64,000 nucleotides of DNA from Martinezella rhizogenes (GCF_027460065.1 NZ_JAPYZZ010000010.1:294-64293); one strand, 5' to 3'. Positions 10,243 through 18,678 are shown, numbered from the stretch's first letter. The notes: generated by a model not told the origin, from the letters alone. A program made the numbers and translations.

Positions 10243-11331
10243 TTACCAGACTGTTCCCCGGGCCGCGATCTCTTCAACCCGCGTTACAACGCCGTTTCGA
10301 TGAAACACCATCCGGTCGAAAAGATTGCTGACGACGCAGGTGTGGTTCGGTACGACCTGGACCACATCACCGATTTCAGGCCGTCCGCCGCTGCAGCCGG
10401 ATAGATCGACAACCGCATGTTCTTCCGAAAGCGAGATGATTTTTGCACCCTCATAACCCTCGATCAGCCCATAATCGCTGAAACCCAGAAGATCGGAGGT
10501 CAGGGCCTTGGAGCCGCTATCCAGCACGGCCCGGTCGGCCGTGGGTCTTGATACGACAGTGGCGAGAACATGCATGGCGAGATCGCCAGCGCTGCAATGC
10601 CCTGCACGCAGCATCGAACGGTCATTATAGACATAGGTGCCGGCCCGATGTTCGGTGGCGGAGGGAACGAGATGGGCGGAATAGAAATCCGGCGAGCCGC
10701 CGCTGGATCGAACCGGGCATTCAATGCCCTTAGCGGCGAGCAACGCCATTGTTTCGCGAATGAAGTTTTCCACCGTTTCGGCGCCGCCCGGTGCCGGATA
10801 GGTCAAAATGCCCTGGAATATGAGACCCGGTGCCGCGACGATCTGTTCCGCAAGCGCCAATGCCGCCTCCGGCGTCTGCACACCGCAGCGCTTGCCGCCC
10901 GTATCGCATTCGACCAGAACGGCAAGCGGGCTTGCCGTATCAAATGTACCGGCAAGGCCGGTAATCGTCACGGCGCTATCGGCCACGACACTCAGCCTCC
11001 CGATGCGGGCATTCAGCGCTTTCAACCGCGAAAGCTTCGCCGCACCGACAATATTGTAGGTGATCAGGATATCCTCGAAACCGGCATCCGCGAAGACCTC
11101 CGCCTCGCTGACCTTCTGGCAATTGATGCCGATCGCACCCGCCTGAAGCTGCTGTTTGGCAATGGCGGGTATCTTGTGCGTCTTGATATGCGGCCGGAAG
11201 GCCTTGCTGTGCACATCCAGATAGGATTGCGCCCTGAGGATATTGGCGGCGAGCCTGTCCTCATCAATGACGGGCATGGGCGTCGAAATCGCATTGAGGG
11301 CTGTGCCCGCATCAGGCCAGGGATAGCTCAT
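10243..11331 (-). CDS. DSD1-type PLP enzyme (D-threonine aldolase / D-serine dehydratase-like)
   Basis: A 362-residue fold-type III PLP enzyme with an alanine-racemase-like N-terminal barrel. The PLP lysine is expected at K50 in RPHIKTHK, followed by GINCQKVSEAEVFADAG, and the C-terminal half ends in the DSD1-like region with PEIGDVVQVVPNHTC, a metal-site motif (His and Cys) of eukaryotic-type D-serine dehydratases and D-threonine aldolases. It could deaminate or cleave D-beta-hydroxy amino acids. Gaps of 31 bp to ridA and 63 bp to the M81 peptidase gene, all leftward, indicate an operon. Whether it is an aldolase or dehydratase cannot be read from sequence alone. Confidence 0.82.
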   Translation of the reverse strand: MSYPWPDAGTALNAISTPMPVIDEDRLAANILRAQSYLDVHSKAFRPHIKTHKIPAIAKQQLQAGAIGINCQKVSEAEVFADAGFEDILITYNIVGAAKLSRLKALNARIGRLSVVADSAVTITGLAGTFDTASPLAVLVECDTGGKRCGVQTPEAALALAEQIVAAPGLIFQGILTYPAPGGAETVENFIRETMALLAAKGIECPVRSSGGSPDFYSAHLVPSATEHRAGTYVYNDRSMLRAGHCSAGDLAMHVLATVVSRPTADRAVLDSGSKALTSDLLGFSDYGLIEGYEGAKIISLSEEHAVVDLSGCSGGRPEIGDVVQVVPNHTCVVSNLFDRMVFHRNGVVTRVEEIAARGTVW

Positions 11332-11362
11332 TGTCTACTCGCAGAGTTGCAAAATCAGGGGC

Positions 11363-11758
11363 TTAAGCCAGCGGTTTATAAGCGATAACGTCCATTTCCA
11401 CCTTGGCATCCACCATCAGCGGCGACTGCACGGTTGAACGCGCCGGCGGATGATCGATGAAATATTTCTGGAAAACAGCGTTGAAGCTCGAGAAATCCCG
11501 GGCATCGTCCAGCCAGACATTAACCTTGACCACATCGGCCAGCGTACAATCTGCGAGCGCCAGAACATCCCTGATATTCGCGACCACCTGCTCGGTCTGC
11601 GCGACGATCCCGCCGGTCACGACCTCGCCATCGACGGTTGGCACCTGGCCCGAGACGTAAACGAAATCGCCAGCCCGCACGGCTTTGGCAAATGGTCGAC
11701 GCTGCCCGCCAGCCTGATTGTCCGCCGTCTCGTATCTTACCAGCCTTTGATTTTCCAC
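11363..11758 (-). CDS. RidA family enamine/imine deaminase
   Basis: A RidA/YjgF/UK114 protein of about 131 residues. The C-terminal HPPARSTVQSPLMVDAKVEM carries the conserved arginine that binds the carboxylate of enamine substrates, and AGDFVYVSGQVP is the usual N-terminal motif. RidA proteins hydrolyse reactive 2-aminoacrylate-type products of PLP dehydratases, which matches the DSD1-type gene directly downstream. The start is uncertain: the GTG at 11758 with GAGG four bases upstream gives the standard family length, while ATG starts at up to 11854 would add an unusual N-terminal tail. Confidence 0.85.
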   Translation of the reverse strand: MENQRLVRYETADNQAGGQRRPFAKAVRAGDFVYVSGQVPTVDGEVVTGGIVAQTEQVVANIRDVLALADCTLADVVKVNVWLDDARDFSSFNAVFQKYFIDHPPARSTVQSPLMVDAKVEMDVIAYKPLA

Positions 11759-12130
11759 GCATCCTCGCAAATTATTTTCATAAATCCTGAATATACCGTG
11801 CTTCATAGCCGATTTTACCATGCATTTCCATAAGTGATGTAAATTATTTAGCAAATGGGCGTTCGTATACGCATCCTACCACAGATGCCGGGCTTTTAGT
11901 TGCAGTCATAAAATACCGCGGTTCGCCTGCTGCAAGCAGGCTCTATATCAAGAGGCGTTGCCTTCCAAGACGACGCGCGGCCTGCCCGATGTCTTCGCTT
12001 GCCACTCTCTATTCCGTGACCCGTATCTTGCAAGTGTCCAGCGCGTAAGCACGAAAAGTTTGCCGCGGCTAACGTGGTGCGAGATGCCGTACGGCCATGG
12101 CCTATATGTTTAGACAGAGCCTCAAGCCAC
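11759..12130. other. Non-coding region between ridA and the flavoprotein gene
   Basis: A 372-bp stretch without a supported gene. The part nearest ridA is AT-rich and must hold the promoter of the leftward ridA operon. The other end holds a RepB-type parS site at 12058-12073 (listed separately). No RNA gene or terminator with a T-run was recognised. Confidence 0.5.
12058..12073. other. parS: parS-like RepB binding site 1 (distal)
   Basis: GTTTGCCGCGGCTAAC fits the repABC centromere pattern GTTNNCNGCNGNNAAC at all fixed positions. It lies about 1.9 kb from the repA start, on the far side of the flavoprotein gene, and differs from the exact palindrome at 13676 by one base. RepB (15165-16178) is the expected ligand. 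Confidence 0.8.
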
Positions 12131-13519
12131 TCAACCTCGCGCGGAAATCCGGTGCATTGTCGAGGCGACTCTTTCGGTGACGATCTGCGCAATCTTCTGC
12201 GCCTGCACGCGAATATCCGGAACAGCGGTTATTTCCCAGAAGCGGCCCGCGGTCAGCGCACCAGCAGCAAAAAGACCGGACCAGCTTTCCCCATCCTTCC
12301 GTAACAAACGAGACTGCTCGTCCACCTCGACCCCCAGCCCGAAGGGATCGAGCAAAAGGACCCCATCATCCCGCATGGTCTCGAGAAGTCGCGAATGGCC
12401 GATGCCAGCCCGCTCCATGCCGGTGCAGTTAACGACCCAATCGACCTGCAACTCTTTCAATATCTGCGTATGCCTGCGGCGATAACGCACCGCAATCCCG
12501 TCTACCTGTTCATCAATGGAGCGAAGGTAACCCGCATGGATCTCCAGAACACCGTCCGAAAGCAGTTTTGCGAAAGCACCGGAAACTTCGGGCGCGATGC
12601 GGTGCCGGTGAATATTCCACCATGGCAGGGCGTGTCGAAGAAAGCGGCTGCGCTGCTCGGCGGAAAGGCTCTGCCAAAGCATCTGCGTTCTTGGCCTTAA
12701 ACTATCCATCACGGCGCGCCAGGGCTTTCCGTCTTTCACTTGCCTACGCAGAGTCTGCAATAGCCCGCTGAGTTCCATTGTGCCTTCGAGGAAGTGTATT
12801 TCCGCAGGAGGCGATGGAGGGCTGACATGCGGGTGCGGCACCAATCCGCGACGGGACAGGACATGGATCGGCCCCTGATGCCCCTTCCCGCGCAGGGTTA
12901 GAACCTGATCAATCATCGTCAGGCCTGAACCCAAAATACAGATGCGATCACCCGCTTTCACCTTGGACAGCCATCCGGGCTGCCAGCAATGGCTGATGAT
13001 GCGGCGCGGCTCACCTTCATCCTTCGCAACAGTTTGCCCCGGCAAACTGGCCGAGCCGACGCCGAGGCATAAAATTACGTTCTTCGCATGCAGCTGCTCG
13101 TCATTTTCCAGGACAAAGGAAAAAACACCAGAATGGTCCGGCCGACAGGCCGAGGCCTTTGCCCGGATGAAATCCACCCTCGCCCGTTGCTCCCTGCTTC
13201 TCAACAAGTTTGCCAACCTGTCTCGGAGATAGAGGCCGTAGTCACCGCGCGAGGCAAAAGCCAGAGGGTCTGTGGTGATACCGTTCTCCGTCAGCCAGTC
13301 GACAAAATCATTGGGCCGATCGGGAAAGACGCTCATTCTTCTCGCCGGCACATTTAGCCGGTGATAGGGCAGCTCCGTGCGATAGGCAGTGCCACGCCCA
13401 AAATCCGATTCATCACCGACGATGGCAATCGAGGCCTCCGCCGGCAACGAAGACAAAAGATGCGCGGCGGTACAGATGGCCGAGAAACCCGACCCGACAA
13501 GAGCGACATCATAGGACAT
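12131..13519 (-). CDS. FAD/NAD(P)-binding protein (YdhS-like)
   Basis: A 462-residue flavoprotein of the FAD/NAD(P)-binding (YdhS-like) family. The N-terminal dinucleotide-binding glycine motif is VALVGSGFSAICTAAHLL, the GRGTAYRTELPYHRLNVPARRMS block is characteristic of the family, and a second nucleotide-binding motif appears at ICILGSGLTMIDQVL. No signal peptide. The ATG at 13519 has GGAGGAAACGC directly upstream. It is divergent from repABC and enclosed by parS sites at 12058 and at 13676/13762, so it lies inside the predicted partition-complex region. Reaction and substrate are unknown; proposed oxidoreductase only. Confidence 0.8.
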   Translation of the reverse strand: MSYDVALVGSGFSAICTAAHLLSSLPAEASIAIVGDESDFGRGTAYRTELPYHRLNVPARRMSVFPDRPNDFVDWLTENGITTDPLAFASRGDYGLYLRDRLANLLRSREQRARVDFIRAKASACRPDHSGVFSFVLENDEQLHAKNVILCLGVGSASLPGQTVAKDEGEPRRIISHCWQPGWLSKVKAGDRICILGSGLTMIDQVLTLRGKGHQGPIHVLSRRGLVPHPHVSPPSPPAEIHFLEGTMELSGLLQTLRRQVKDGKPWRAVMDSLRPRTQMLWQSLSAEQRSRFLRHALPWWNIHRHRIAPEVSGAFAKLLSDGVLEIHAGYLRSIDEQVDGIAVRYRRRHTQILKELQVDWVVNCTGMERAGIGHSRLLETMRDDGVLLLDPFGLGVEVDEQSRLLRKDGESWSGLFAAGALTAGRFWEITAVPDIRVQAQKIAQIVTERVASTMHRISARG

Positions 13520-13675
13520 GCGTTTCCTCCAACCTGCGACAGTCTAAGACAGACGGGCGGCGGGCGCCCAACCGAACAATACCCTAGTCAACAAGTAGAG
13601 ATTAAACACCTGCCAATGTCTACCCACACTTTCTGCCATTATGATTCATGGAATGGGCAGCCAGTCGAACCTGAA

Positions 13676-13691
13676 GTTAGCCGCGGCTAAC
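13676..13691. other. parS: parS site 2
   Basis: GTTAGCCGCGGCTAAC is an exact 16-bp palindrome matching the repABC parS consensus GTTNNCNGCNGNNAAC. It lies 263 bp before the repA start. Such sites are bound by RepB to form the partition complex and also support RepA/RepB autoregulation. Confidence 0.92.
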
Positions 13692-13761
13692 TTTGAAAAA
13701 GGACGCGGGGGCCGCCGCGGAACGATCTCATTGCGCCCCTCCCTATCCTCACAAAAGAGAA

Positions 13762-13777
13762 GTTAGCCGAGGCTAAC
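13762..13777. other. parS: parS-like site 3 (one-base variant)
   Basis: GTTAGCCGAGGCTAAC is identical to the perfect parS at 13676 except for A instead of C at position 9, breaking symmetry at the centre. It lies 86 bp from site 2 and 177 bp before repA, so it may couple RepB binding to repA transcription. Confidence 0.82.
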
Positions 13778-13953
13778 CGGCAAACCGTCACAAAAAGCAA
13801 ATGTGATTCTTCCACAATGCTTTAGCGGCAGTTTTGCACCTGAGAAAAAAGCCTATTGCGCCAAAAAGAGAATCGGCGCTTATATCTCAGTTGCGGAAAA
13901 AACCGCCTTTTTCGAAAAAAACCGCTACTGCAATTTCGAGCGAAAGAAGACCG

Positions 13954-15168
13954 ATGACACAGAGTGCCGATTTAAGACGTGCCGCAGGAGCACCCGACCT
14001 GACGAGTCTTATACAACAGCATTCGGCTGCGTTGTCAGCCCAATTGCAGGCTCATAATGCAAATACATTTTCCCCTCACACCGAAAAGAGCATGCGCCAT
14101 TTTTCGCCGGCGGAAACCGCGCGGTTGATCGGCATTGGCGAGGCCTATCTTCGCCAGATCGCCTCCGAGCGTCCGGAGCTCGATGCCGCGCAGGCCTCCG
14201 GCCGTCGTTCCTATTCGGTCGAGGATATGGATGAGATCAGGAAATTCCTGGATCAGGGCGCCCGTGGCACCCGCCGCTATCTACCGCACCGCCGGGAAGG
14301 CGAAGAGTTGCAGGTCATCGCGGTCATGAACTTCAAGGGCGGTTCGGGCAAAACCACGACCTCGGCACATCTGGCGCAATATCTGGCGCTGCGCGGTTAT
14401 CGTGTGCTCGCCATTGATCTCGATCCGCAAGCCAGTCTCTCCGCCCTCTTCGGCCACCAGCCGGAAATCGATGTCGGACCGAATGAAACACTTTACGGTG
14501 CGATCCGTTACGACGATGAACGTCGGCCGATCGCCGAGATCGTTCGCGGCACCTATATTCCCAATCTCCATATCGTTCCCGGCAATCTGGAACTGATGGA
14601 GTTCGAACATGACACGCCGCGTGCACTGATGCGCCGCGCCCCGGGTGATACGCTGTTTTTTGCCCGCATCGGCCAAGCCATCGCCCAGGCGCAGAACTTC
14701 TACGATGTCGTCGTCATCGATTGCCCGCCGCAGCTCGGTTATCTGACGCTTTCGGCGCTGACGGCTGCCACATCGGTTCTCGTCACCGTTCACCCACAAA
14801 TGCTTGATGTGATGTCGATGAATCAGTTTCTGGCCATGACCGGCGATCTTCTCGCCGAAATCGGCAGGGCCGGGGCACGCTCCGACTACAACTGGATGCG
14901 TTACCTGATTACCCGCTTCGAACCGAGTGACGGCCCGCAGAACCAGATGGTCGCCTTCCTGCGCTCCATCTTCGGCGAAAACGTCCTCATCCATCCCATG
15001 CTGAAAAGCACGGCGGTTTCGGATGCCGGATTGACCAACCAGACACTTTTCGAAGTGGAAAGAACCCAGTTCACGCGGTCCACCTATGACCGTGCGCTGG
15101 AAGCCATGAACAACGTAAACGCTGAAATCGAAGGACTGATTAAAAAAGCGTGGGGTAGGGCAGCATGA
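13954..15168 (+). CDS. repA: Plasmid partition ATPase RepA
   Basis: A 404-residue ParA-type ATPase of repABC replicons. An N-terminal region with a MerR-like helix-turn-helix (about 45-105, FSPAETARLIGIGEAYLRQI) precedes the deviant Walker A motif KGGSGKTT at 128-135; DIDPQ-type LAIDLDPQASL and VVIDCPPQLGYLT are the A-prime and Walker B motifs. RepA segregates the replicon and represses the rep operon with RepB. The ATG at 13954 gives the normal RepA length; its stop overlaps the repB start (ATGA). Confidence 0.96.
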   Translation: MTQSADLRRAAGAPDLTSLIQQHSAALSAQLQAHNANTFSPHTEKSMRHFSPAETARLIGIGEAYLRQIASERPELDAAQASGRRSYSVEDMDEIRKFLDQGARGTRRYLPHRREGEELQVIAVMNFKGGSGKTTTSAHLAQYLALRGYRVLAIDLDPQASLSALFGHQPEIDVGPNETLYGAIRYDDERRPIAEIVRGTYIPNLHIVPGNLELMEFEHDTPRALMRRAPGDTLFFARIGQAIAQAQNFYDVVVIDCPPQLGYLTLSALTAATSVLVTVHPQMLDVMSMNQFLAMTGDLLAEIGRAGARSDYNWMRYLITRFEPSDGPQNQMVAFLRSIFGENVLIHPMLKSTAVSDAGLTNQTLFEVERTQFTRSTYDRALEAMNNVNAEIEGLIKKAWGRAA

Positions 15169-16178
15169 GCAGAAAACAGATCTTTGCCAACCTTGGCACT
15201 CCCGCCGCCGACAGCAATGAGGCCGCCTCCGAGCGGTCGCGTCCGCGTATCAGGCCCATCCTGGGCTCTCCGGACCTTGTGACGGATGTTCTGAATTCCC
15301 CCGTTGGTATGATCGGCCAGTCGCTCAACGAAGTATCGGAACGCGCCAAGCGGGCGGAAGAGATCGAAAAGCAGCTCGCAGAAGGTCTGACGATCGTTTC
15401 TCTGAACCCTGCCGATATCGATCCATCCTTCATACCGGATCGCATGCCAGCCTCCGAAGAAGCGGATGCCGGTCTGGTGGAGGCCATTCGCGAACAGGGC
15501 CAGCAGGTTCCCATTCTGGTGCGCCCGCATCCCGATTTTCAGGGCCGTTATCAGGTTGCTTTCGGCCATCGTCGTCTGCGTGCAGTGTCGAACCTTGGTA
15601 TTCCGGTCAAGGCAGTCGTTCGTGACCTCAGTGACGAGCAACTGGTCGTCGCCCAGGGTCAGGAAAACAACGAGCGCCGCGACCTCACCTATATTGAGAA
15701 GGCGCGTTTTGCCCAGAAACTGCAGATGCGGTTCCCGCGCGACACGATCATGGCCGCCATGTCTCTTCACAAGGGTGATCTCTCCAACATGCTGTCGGTT
15801 GTCGGCCGCATTCCAGAGGATCTCGTCGATCTCATCGGCCCTGCCCCAGGCGTTGGCCGTCGCAACTGGATGGATCTTGCCGATCAGCTTTCCTCCTCGC
15901 AGGTCAAGGAAGCGGCCCGCGCCTATATAAAGGATGCCACCGTTGCCGCCCTGACATCGGAAGAACGGTTCAAATCGCTACTGGATTTCCTGAAGCCCAA
16001 GGCGCAGGCCAAAAAAGCCGGCGTCTGGTCATCGGAAACCGGAGGGCGACTAGCCAAGGTGGTCGAGAGCGACCGCAAGCTGGATATCTCTATCGACAAG
16101 AACGAAGCGCCGGAATTTGCCAAATTCGTTCTCGAACATCTTCAGACGCTGTTTGCCGAATACCGGTCCAAACAGTGA
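15165..16178 (+). CDS. repB: Plasmid partition protein RepB (ParB family)
   Basis: A 337-residue ParB/RepB-type centromere-binding protein. The N-terminal MSRKQIFANLG motif is typical of RepB and contributes to RepA interaction; the ParB nuclease-like domain is seen in VEAIREQGQQVPILVRPHP and VAFGHRRLRAV, and a helix-turn-helix region follows (RDTIMAAMSLHKGDLSNMLSV). It should bind the three parS-like sites at 12058, 13676 and 13762. It overlaps repA by four bases, which couples their translation, and is followed by a 185-bp gap holding the antisense RNA. Confidence 0.96.
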   Translation: MSRKQIFANLGTPAADSNEAASERSRPRIRPILGSPDLVTDVLNSPVGMIGQSLNEVSERAKRAEEIEKQLAEGLTIVSLNPADIDPSFIPDRMPASEEADAGLVEAIREQGQQVPILVRPHPDFQGRYQVAFGHRRLRAVSNLGIPVKAVVRDLSDEQLVVAQGQENNERRDLTYIEKARFAQKLQMRFPRDTIMAAMSLHKGDLSNMLSVVGRIPEDLVDLIGPAPGVGRRNWMDLADQLSSSQVKEAARAYIKDATVAALTSEERFKSLLDFLKPKAQAKKAGVWSSETGGRLAKVVESDRKLDISIDKNEAPEFAKFVLEHLQTLFAEYRSKQ

Positions 16179-16217
16179 GTTTTAACGCGAACGACTAACA
16201 GGAGACACATAACAAAA

Positions 16218-16267
16218 GAAAAAAGCCCCCGAACGTTGCCGCACGGAAGCCTTTCTTTGATCTAAGC
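16218..16267 (-). ncRNA. Predicted repABC counter-transcribed RNA (incompatibility RNA)
   Basis: In the repB-repC gap, read on the minus strand, there is a -35 TTGACT (complement of 16297-16302), a 17-base spacer and a -10-like GATTCT (complement of 16274-16279). Downstream, GCTTCCG and CGGGGGC (16250-16244 and 16231-16225) form a stem with two G-U pairs followed by a T-run, a Rho-independent terminator. This gives an RNA of about 50 nt antisense to the repC leader, the known position and size of repABC ctRNAs, which limit RepC synthesis and set incompatibility. Exact ends are estimates. Confidence 0.75.
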
Positions 16268-16363
16268 AACCAAAGAATCTCATTTCCGCGAATCATAGTC
16301 AAGAGTCTTGGCATCGAATTTTTCGGTGAGCGATTTTCTTTTGCCTTGTGAAAGGTGAAAGAC

Positions 16364-17641
16364 ATGAACAGCACATGTGTAACGACGCCCTTTGGGCGGC
16401 GAGCGATGTCGTTTGGCGTCCTCGCAACCCAGTTTGCCGCACAGAAGACCAGAAAAGTCGAAGCGGTCGATAAATGGAAACTCTATCGTTCGGTCTGTGA
16501 AGCCCGACCCTTGCTCGGCGTGACCGATCGCTCCCTTGCGGTTTTGAACGCGCTTTTGAGTTTTTATCCGAAGAATGAGCTTTCCAGCGAAGCCGGTCTG
16601 GTGGTGTTCCCATCAAACACGCAATTGTCGCTGCGCGCCCATGGTATGGCCGAACAGACATTGCGCCGGCATCTTTCGGCGCTCGTCGAGGCCGGCCTCA
16701 TCATTCGCAAGGATAGCCCGAACGGAAAACGTTACGCCCGCAAACACAGAGGAGGCGAGATCAGCGAAGCCTATGGTTTCTCACTGGCTCCGCTTCTTGC
16801 CCGCAAAACTGAAATCGAGGAACTGGCCGAGCGTATCATCAGCGAAAGGCTCGATCTTCAGCGTCTTCGTGAGAGCATCAGCCTTTGCCGCCGCGATATC
16901 CAGAAACTTTGCGAAATGATCGCCGCGCATGGTGATGTCAAAACCTTCGACGGGTTTCAGACCCGATACAATGCCATCGCAAACTCTCTTGGTCGCAATT
17001 CGAAGGCCGTGGAACTCAAGGAAATCGCAGGATTCCTGGCCTCTTTGCGTGCAGAAGTGACCAACTATCTGGAAAATATTGAAAAATCCGAAAAAACGGG
17101 CGGCAATGACTGCCAAAATGAGCGCCTCATAAAGAATTCAGAATCCGAATCCATATCTGAACGGCAGGATATGCGTGAGCCGGTTACCGTTGCACCTGCC
17201 AGCACCGCCACCGCCCAACCGGCATATGTGGCACCCATCAGTGTGAAACCTGTACCGCCATCGCCAAAGGCTGTTCTTCATAAGCAATTTTTTGTTCCTG
17301 ATATTGTTTTGGTTTTGAAGGCTTGCCCTGACATTTCGCTCTACGCCCCGGGTGGAGCCATCACCGGCTGGCGTGATCTCGAAGTCGCGACCTCCGTGAT
17401 CAAAACCATGTTTAACATCAGCCAGTCCGCCTATCAGGAGGCACTCACCGCCTTTGGCCGGCAGGGAACGGCGGCCATCCTCGCATGCCTGCTGCAGAAG
17501 GCGGACCAGATAAGCTCGCTCGGCGGATATCTGCGCAATCTGACGCGCAAGGCCCAGGAGGGTGGTTTCGATGTGCAGACCATGCTTCTGGCGCAGCTGC
17601 GGGGGCGCCAGGACAAGATGGAGGCGGGTATGGCGGGGTAG
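16364..17641 (+). CDS. repC: Replication initiator RepC
   Basis: A 425-residue RepC initiator. The N-terminal domain (SRSLAVLNALLSFYP-like TDRSLAVLNALLSFYPKNEL, then SNTQLSLRAHGMAEQTLRRH) is the winged-helix origin-binding part, a coiled-coil-like linker spans about 150-250, and the C-terminal domain begins near PDIVLVLKACPDISLYAPGG. RepC initiates at an origin inside its own gene in known repABC replicons. The ATG at 16364 has GGTGAAAG upstream; a GTG three codons earlier is an alternative. Its leader is covered by the predicted ctRNA. Confidence 0.96.
   Translation: MNSTCVTTPFGRRAMSFGVLATQFAAQKTRKVEAVDKWKLYRSVCEARPLLGVTDRSLAVLNALLSFYPKNELSSEAGLVVFPSNTQLSLRAHGMAEQTLRRHLSALVEAGLIIRKDSPNGKRYARKHRGGEISEAYGFSLAPLLARKTEIEELAERIISERLDLQRLRESISLCRRDIQKLCEMIAAHGDVKTFDGFQTRYNAIANSLGRNSKAVELKEIAGFLASLRAEVTNYLENIEKSEKTGGNDCQNERLIKNSESESISERQDMREPVTVAPASTATAQPAYVAPISVKPVPPSPKAVLHKQFFVPDIVLVLKACPDISLYAPGGAITGWRDLEVATSVIKTMFNISQSAYQEALTAFGRQGTAAILACLLQKADQISSLGGYLRNLTRKAQEGGFDVQTMLLAQLRGRQDKMEAGMAG
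17020..17160. other. oriV: AT-rich stretch inside repC, candidate oriV
   Basis: In experimentally studied repABC replicons the origin lies inside repC in an AT-rich section. The only such section seen here is about 17020-17160, with several A-runs and a low-complexity encoded linker (NIEKSEKTGGNDCQNERL). Location is inferred from family knowledge plus local composition; no iteron-like repeat array was seen. Confidence 0.4.
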
Positions 17642-18058
17642 CTTGCGGAAAGATCGGTCCGACAGTACACTAACACCGCTTCCACACGCATCAGCAGATT
17701 CGCTTAAGGCTGCTGATATCAAGCGTCCAAAGAGGCTTCCTATGGTTAATGCAAAGTAATGAAAGTTAAGTGCCAATTAGCTTTCGTTTACGTTTTTCAG
17801 TAATAGATTTCAATCGCTTGAGTCTGCCTGATTTTTTTAAGCAATCGCACCGTCAGCGGCATAAAAAGGCAGCGTACAGTATCAATCGCCATCTTAAATG
17901 CGCATGAAGCGTAGACCTGCCTGCATCGGCACCACGATTTGATCGTCGGAAAACAGCCCTTCAATACGAAGGTAATCTGGGCTTCGTCCCAGCGGGCTGG
18001 TTGAACCTTCTACGACGTTTTGCGTTTGCCTCGATTGTTTCGAAGGATCGCTGAGCCG
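17642..18058. other. Non-coding region downstream of repC
   Basis: A 417-bp stretch after repC with an AT-rich first half (17740-17850) and several short T-runs. I see no convincing Rho-independent terminator and no parS copy. A minus-strand frame covering 17894-18472 is open but runs antisense to better candidates and lacks a good start; its last ~45 codons look protein-like, so a small leftward gene ending at 17894 cannot be fully excluded. Confidence 0.35.
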
Positions 18059-18271
18059 ATGATTTTTCCGGATGATGTGGAACTGGCTATTGCTCTTTAT
18101 ATGGCGGATCACGCCTTGCCGCGGCATGGGGCCATAGAGAAACTCGTGAGAGCAGAACTTGAAAAGGCGGGCCATCTGCCGGGCGGTGCGGGTCGGCTGC
18201 CTGAAATCATCGATGGGCGGCCGAGCGCGGACTATGTCCAATATCGCTCCTATCTCGAGGGAGAGGGCTGA
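18059..18271 (+). CDS. Small hypothetical protein
   Basis: A possible 70-residue protein (MIFPDDVELAIALYMADH at the start, then ALPRHGAIEKLVRAELEKAG). The opening helices resemble in a general way small ribbon-helix-helix or regulator-like proteins, but no family was recognised. An AGGA lies about ten bases before the ATG. The frame is open upstream to a TTG at 18020. It stands alone, 68 bp before the next small gene. Coding status is uncertain. Confidence 0.45.
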   Translation: MIFPDDVELAIALYMADHALPRHGAIEKLVRAELEKAGHLPGGAGRLPEIIDGRPSADYVQYRSYLEGEG

Positions 18272-18338
18272 GAGGCGGCGGAACCAAAGCAGCCGAAGGC
18301 TGTTTATGCGCAAATAATTGTGCCCGGATATTTGCCCC

Positions 18339-18623
18339 ATGCGTCTCAGATCATCTCTCCTCGTTCCTATGGCTACCGTCTTCATGGTCATGCCGGCAGC
18401 AGCCCAGCCCATTGAAGTCAGCACGCTGGAAGCGCCCAAAGCCCCGAGCGGCCAGATCGCACATCCCACCACTGGCCCGAACTACATTACCGATGTTTCG
18501 GGAAAAAAAGTCCGTCTGGTAGGCCCGCGTTTTTATCCCGACAGTGCGCGGTCGCTCGAATTTCCGGGACGAGGGGTACCGCCCTCCGCACCAGCAAGCG
18601 AAGAAGCGCTGTCGCAACGATGA
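18339..18623 (+). CDS. Small secreted hypothetical protein
   Basis: A 94-residue protein with a likely Sec signal peptide: RLRSS, a hydrophobic core LLVPMATVFMVM and an AAA-Q cleavage site near residue 21-23. The mature part is proline- and serine-rich, with GPNYITDVSGKKVRLVGPRFYPD in the middle. Probably periplasmic. No family is recognised. It lies 55 bp before the ltrA-like gene on the same strand but no functional link is apparent. Confidence 0.6.
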   Translation: MRLRSSLLVPMATVFMVMPAAAQPIEVSTLEAPKAPSGQIAHPTTGPNYITDVSGKKVRLVGPRFYPDSARSLEFPGRGVPPSAPASEEALSQR

Positions 18624-18678
18624 GGGATGGTGGTGAGGAAACCGTTCTCACCGACGGGTATCATATGGCAGGAGCGGA

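Larger units (their letters stand above)
13520..13953. promoter_or_regulatory. Upstream region of repABC
   Basis: A 434-bp non-coding region between the divergent flavoprotein gene and repA. It contains two parS-type palindromes (13676-13691 and 13762-13777) followed by an AT-rich, A-tract-containing stretch up to the repA start, where the autoregulated repA promoter should lie. I could not pick one promoter with confidence. Longer reading frames extending repA upstream to 13834 are low-complexity (lysine-rich) and were not accepted as coding. Confidence 0.6.

Noticed and set aside
13834..13953. Extended repA start at 13834
   Set aside because: The extra 40 codons are lysine-rich and low-complexity, lie in the expected promoter region, and would make RepA longer than usual; the ATG at 13954 gives the standard length.
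17894..18472. Open minus-strand frame of 192 codons downstream of repC
   Set aside because: It is antisense to the signal-peptide gene at 18339 and to the small frame at 18059, has no good ribosome site, and its first half shows no protein-like pattern. The last ~45 codons look somewhat protein-like, so a short gene is not fully excluded.
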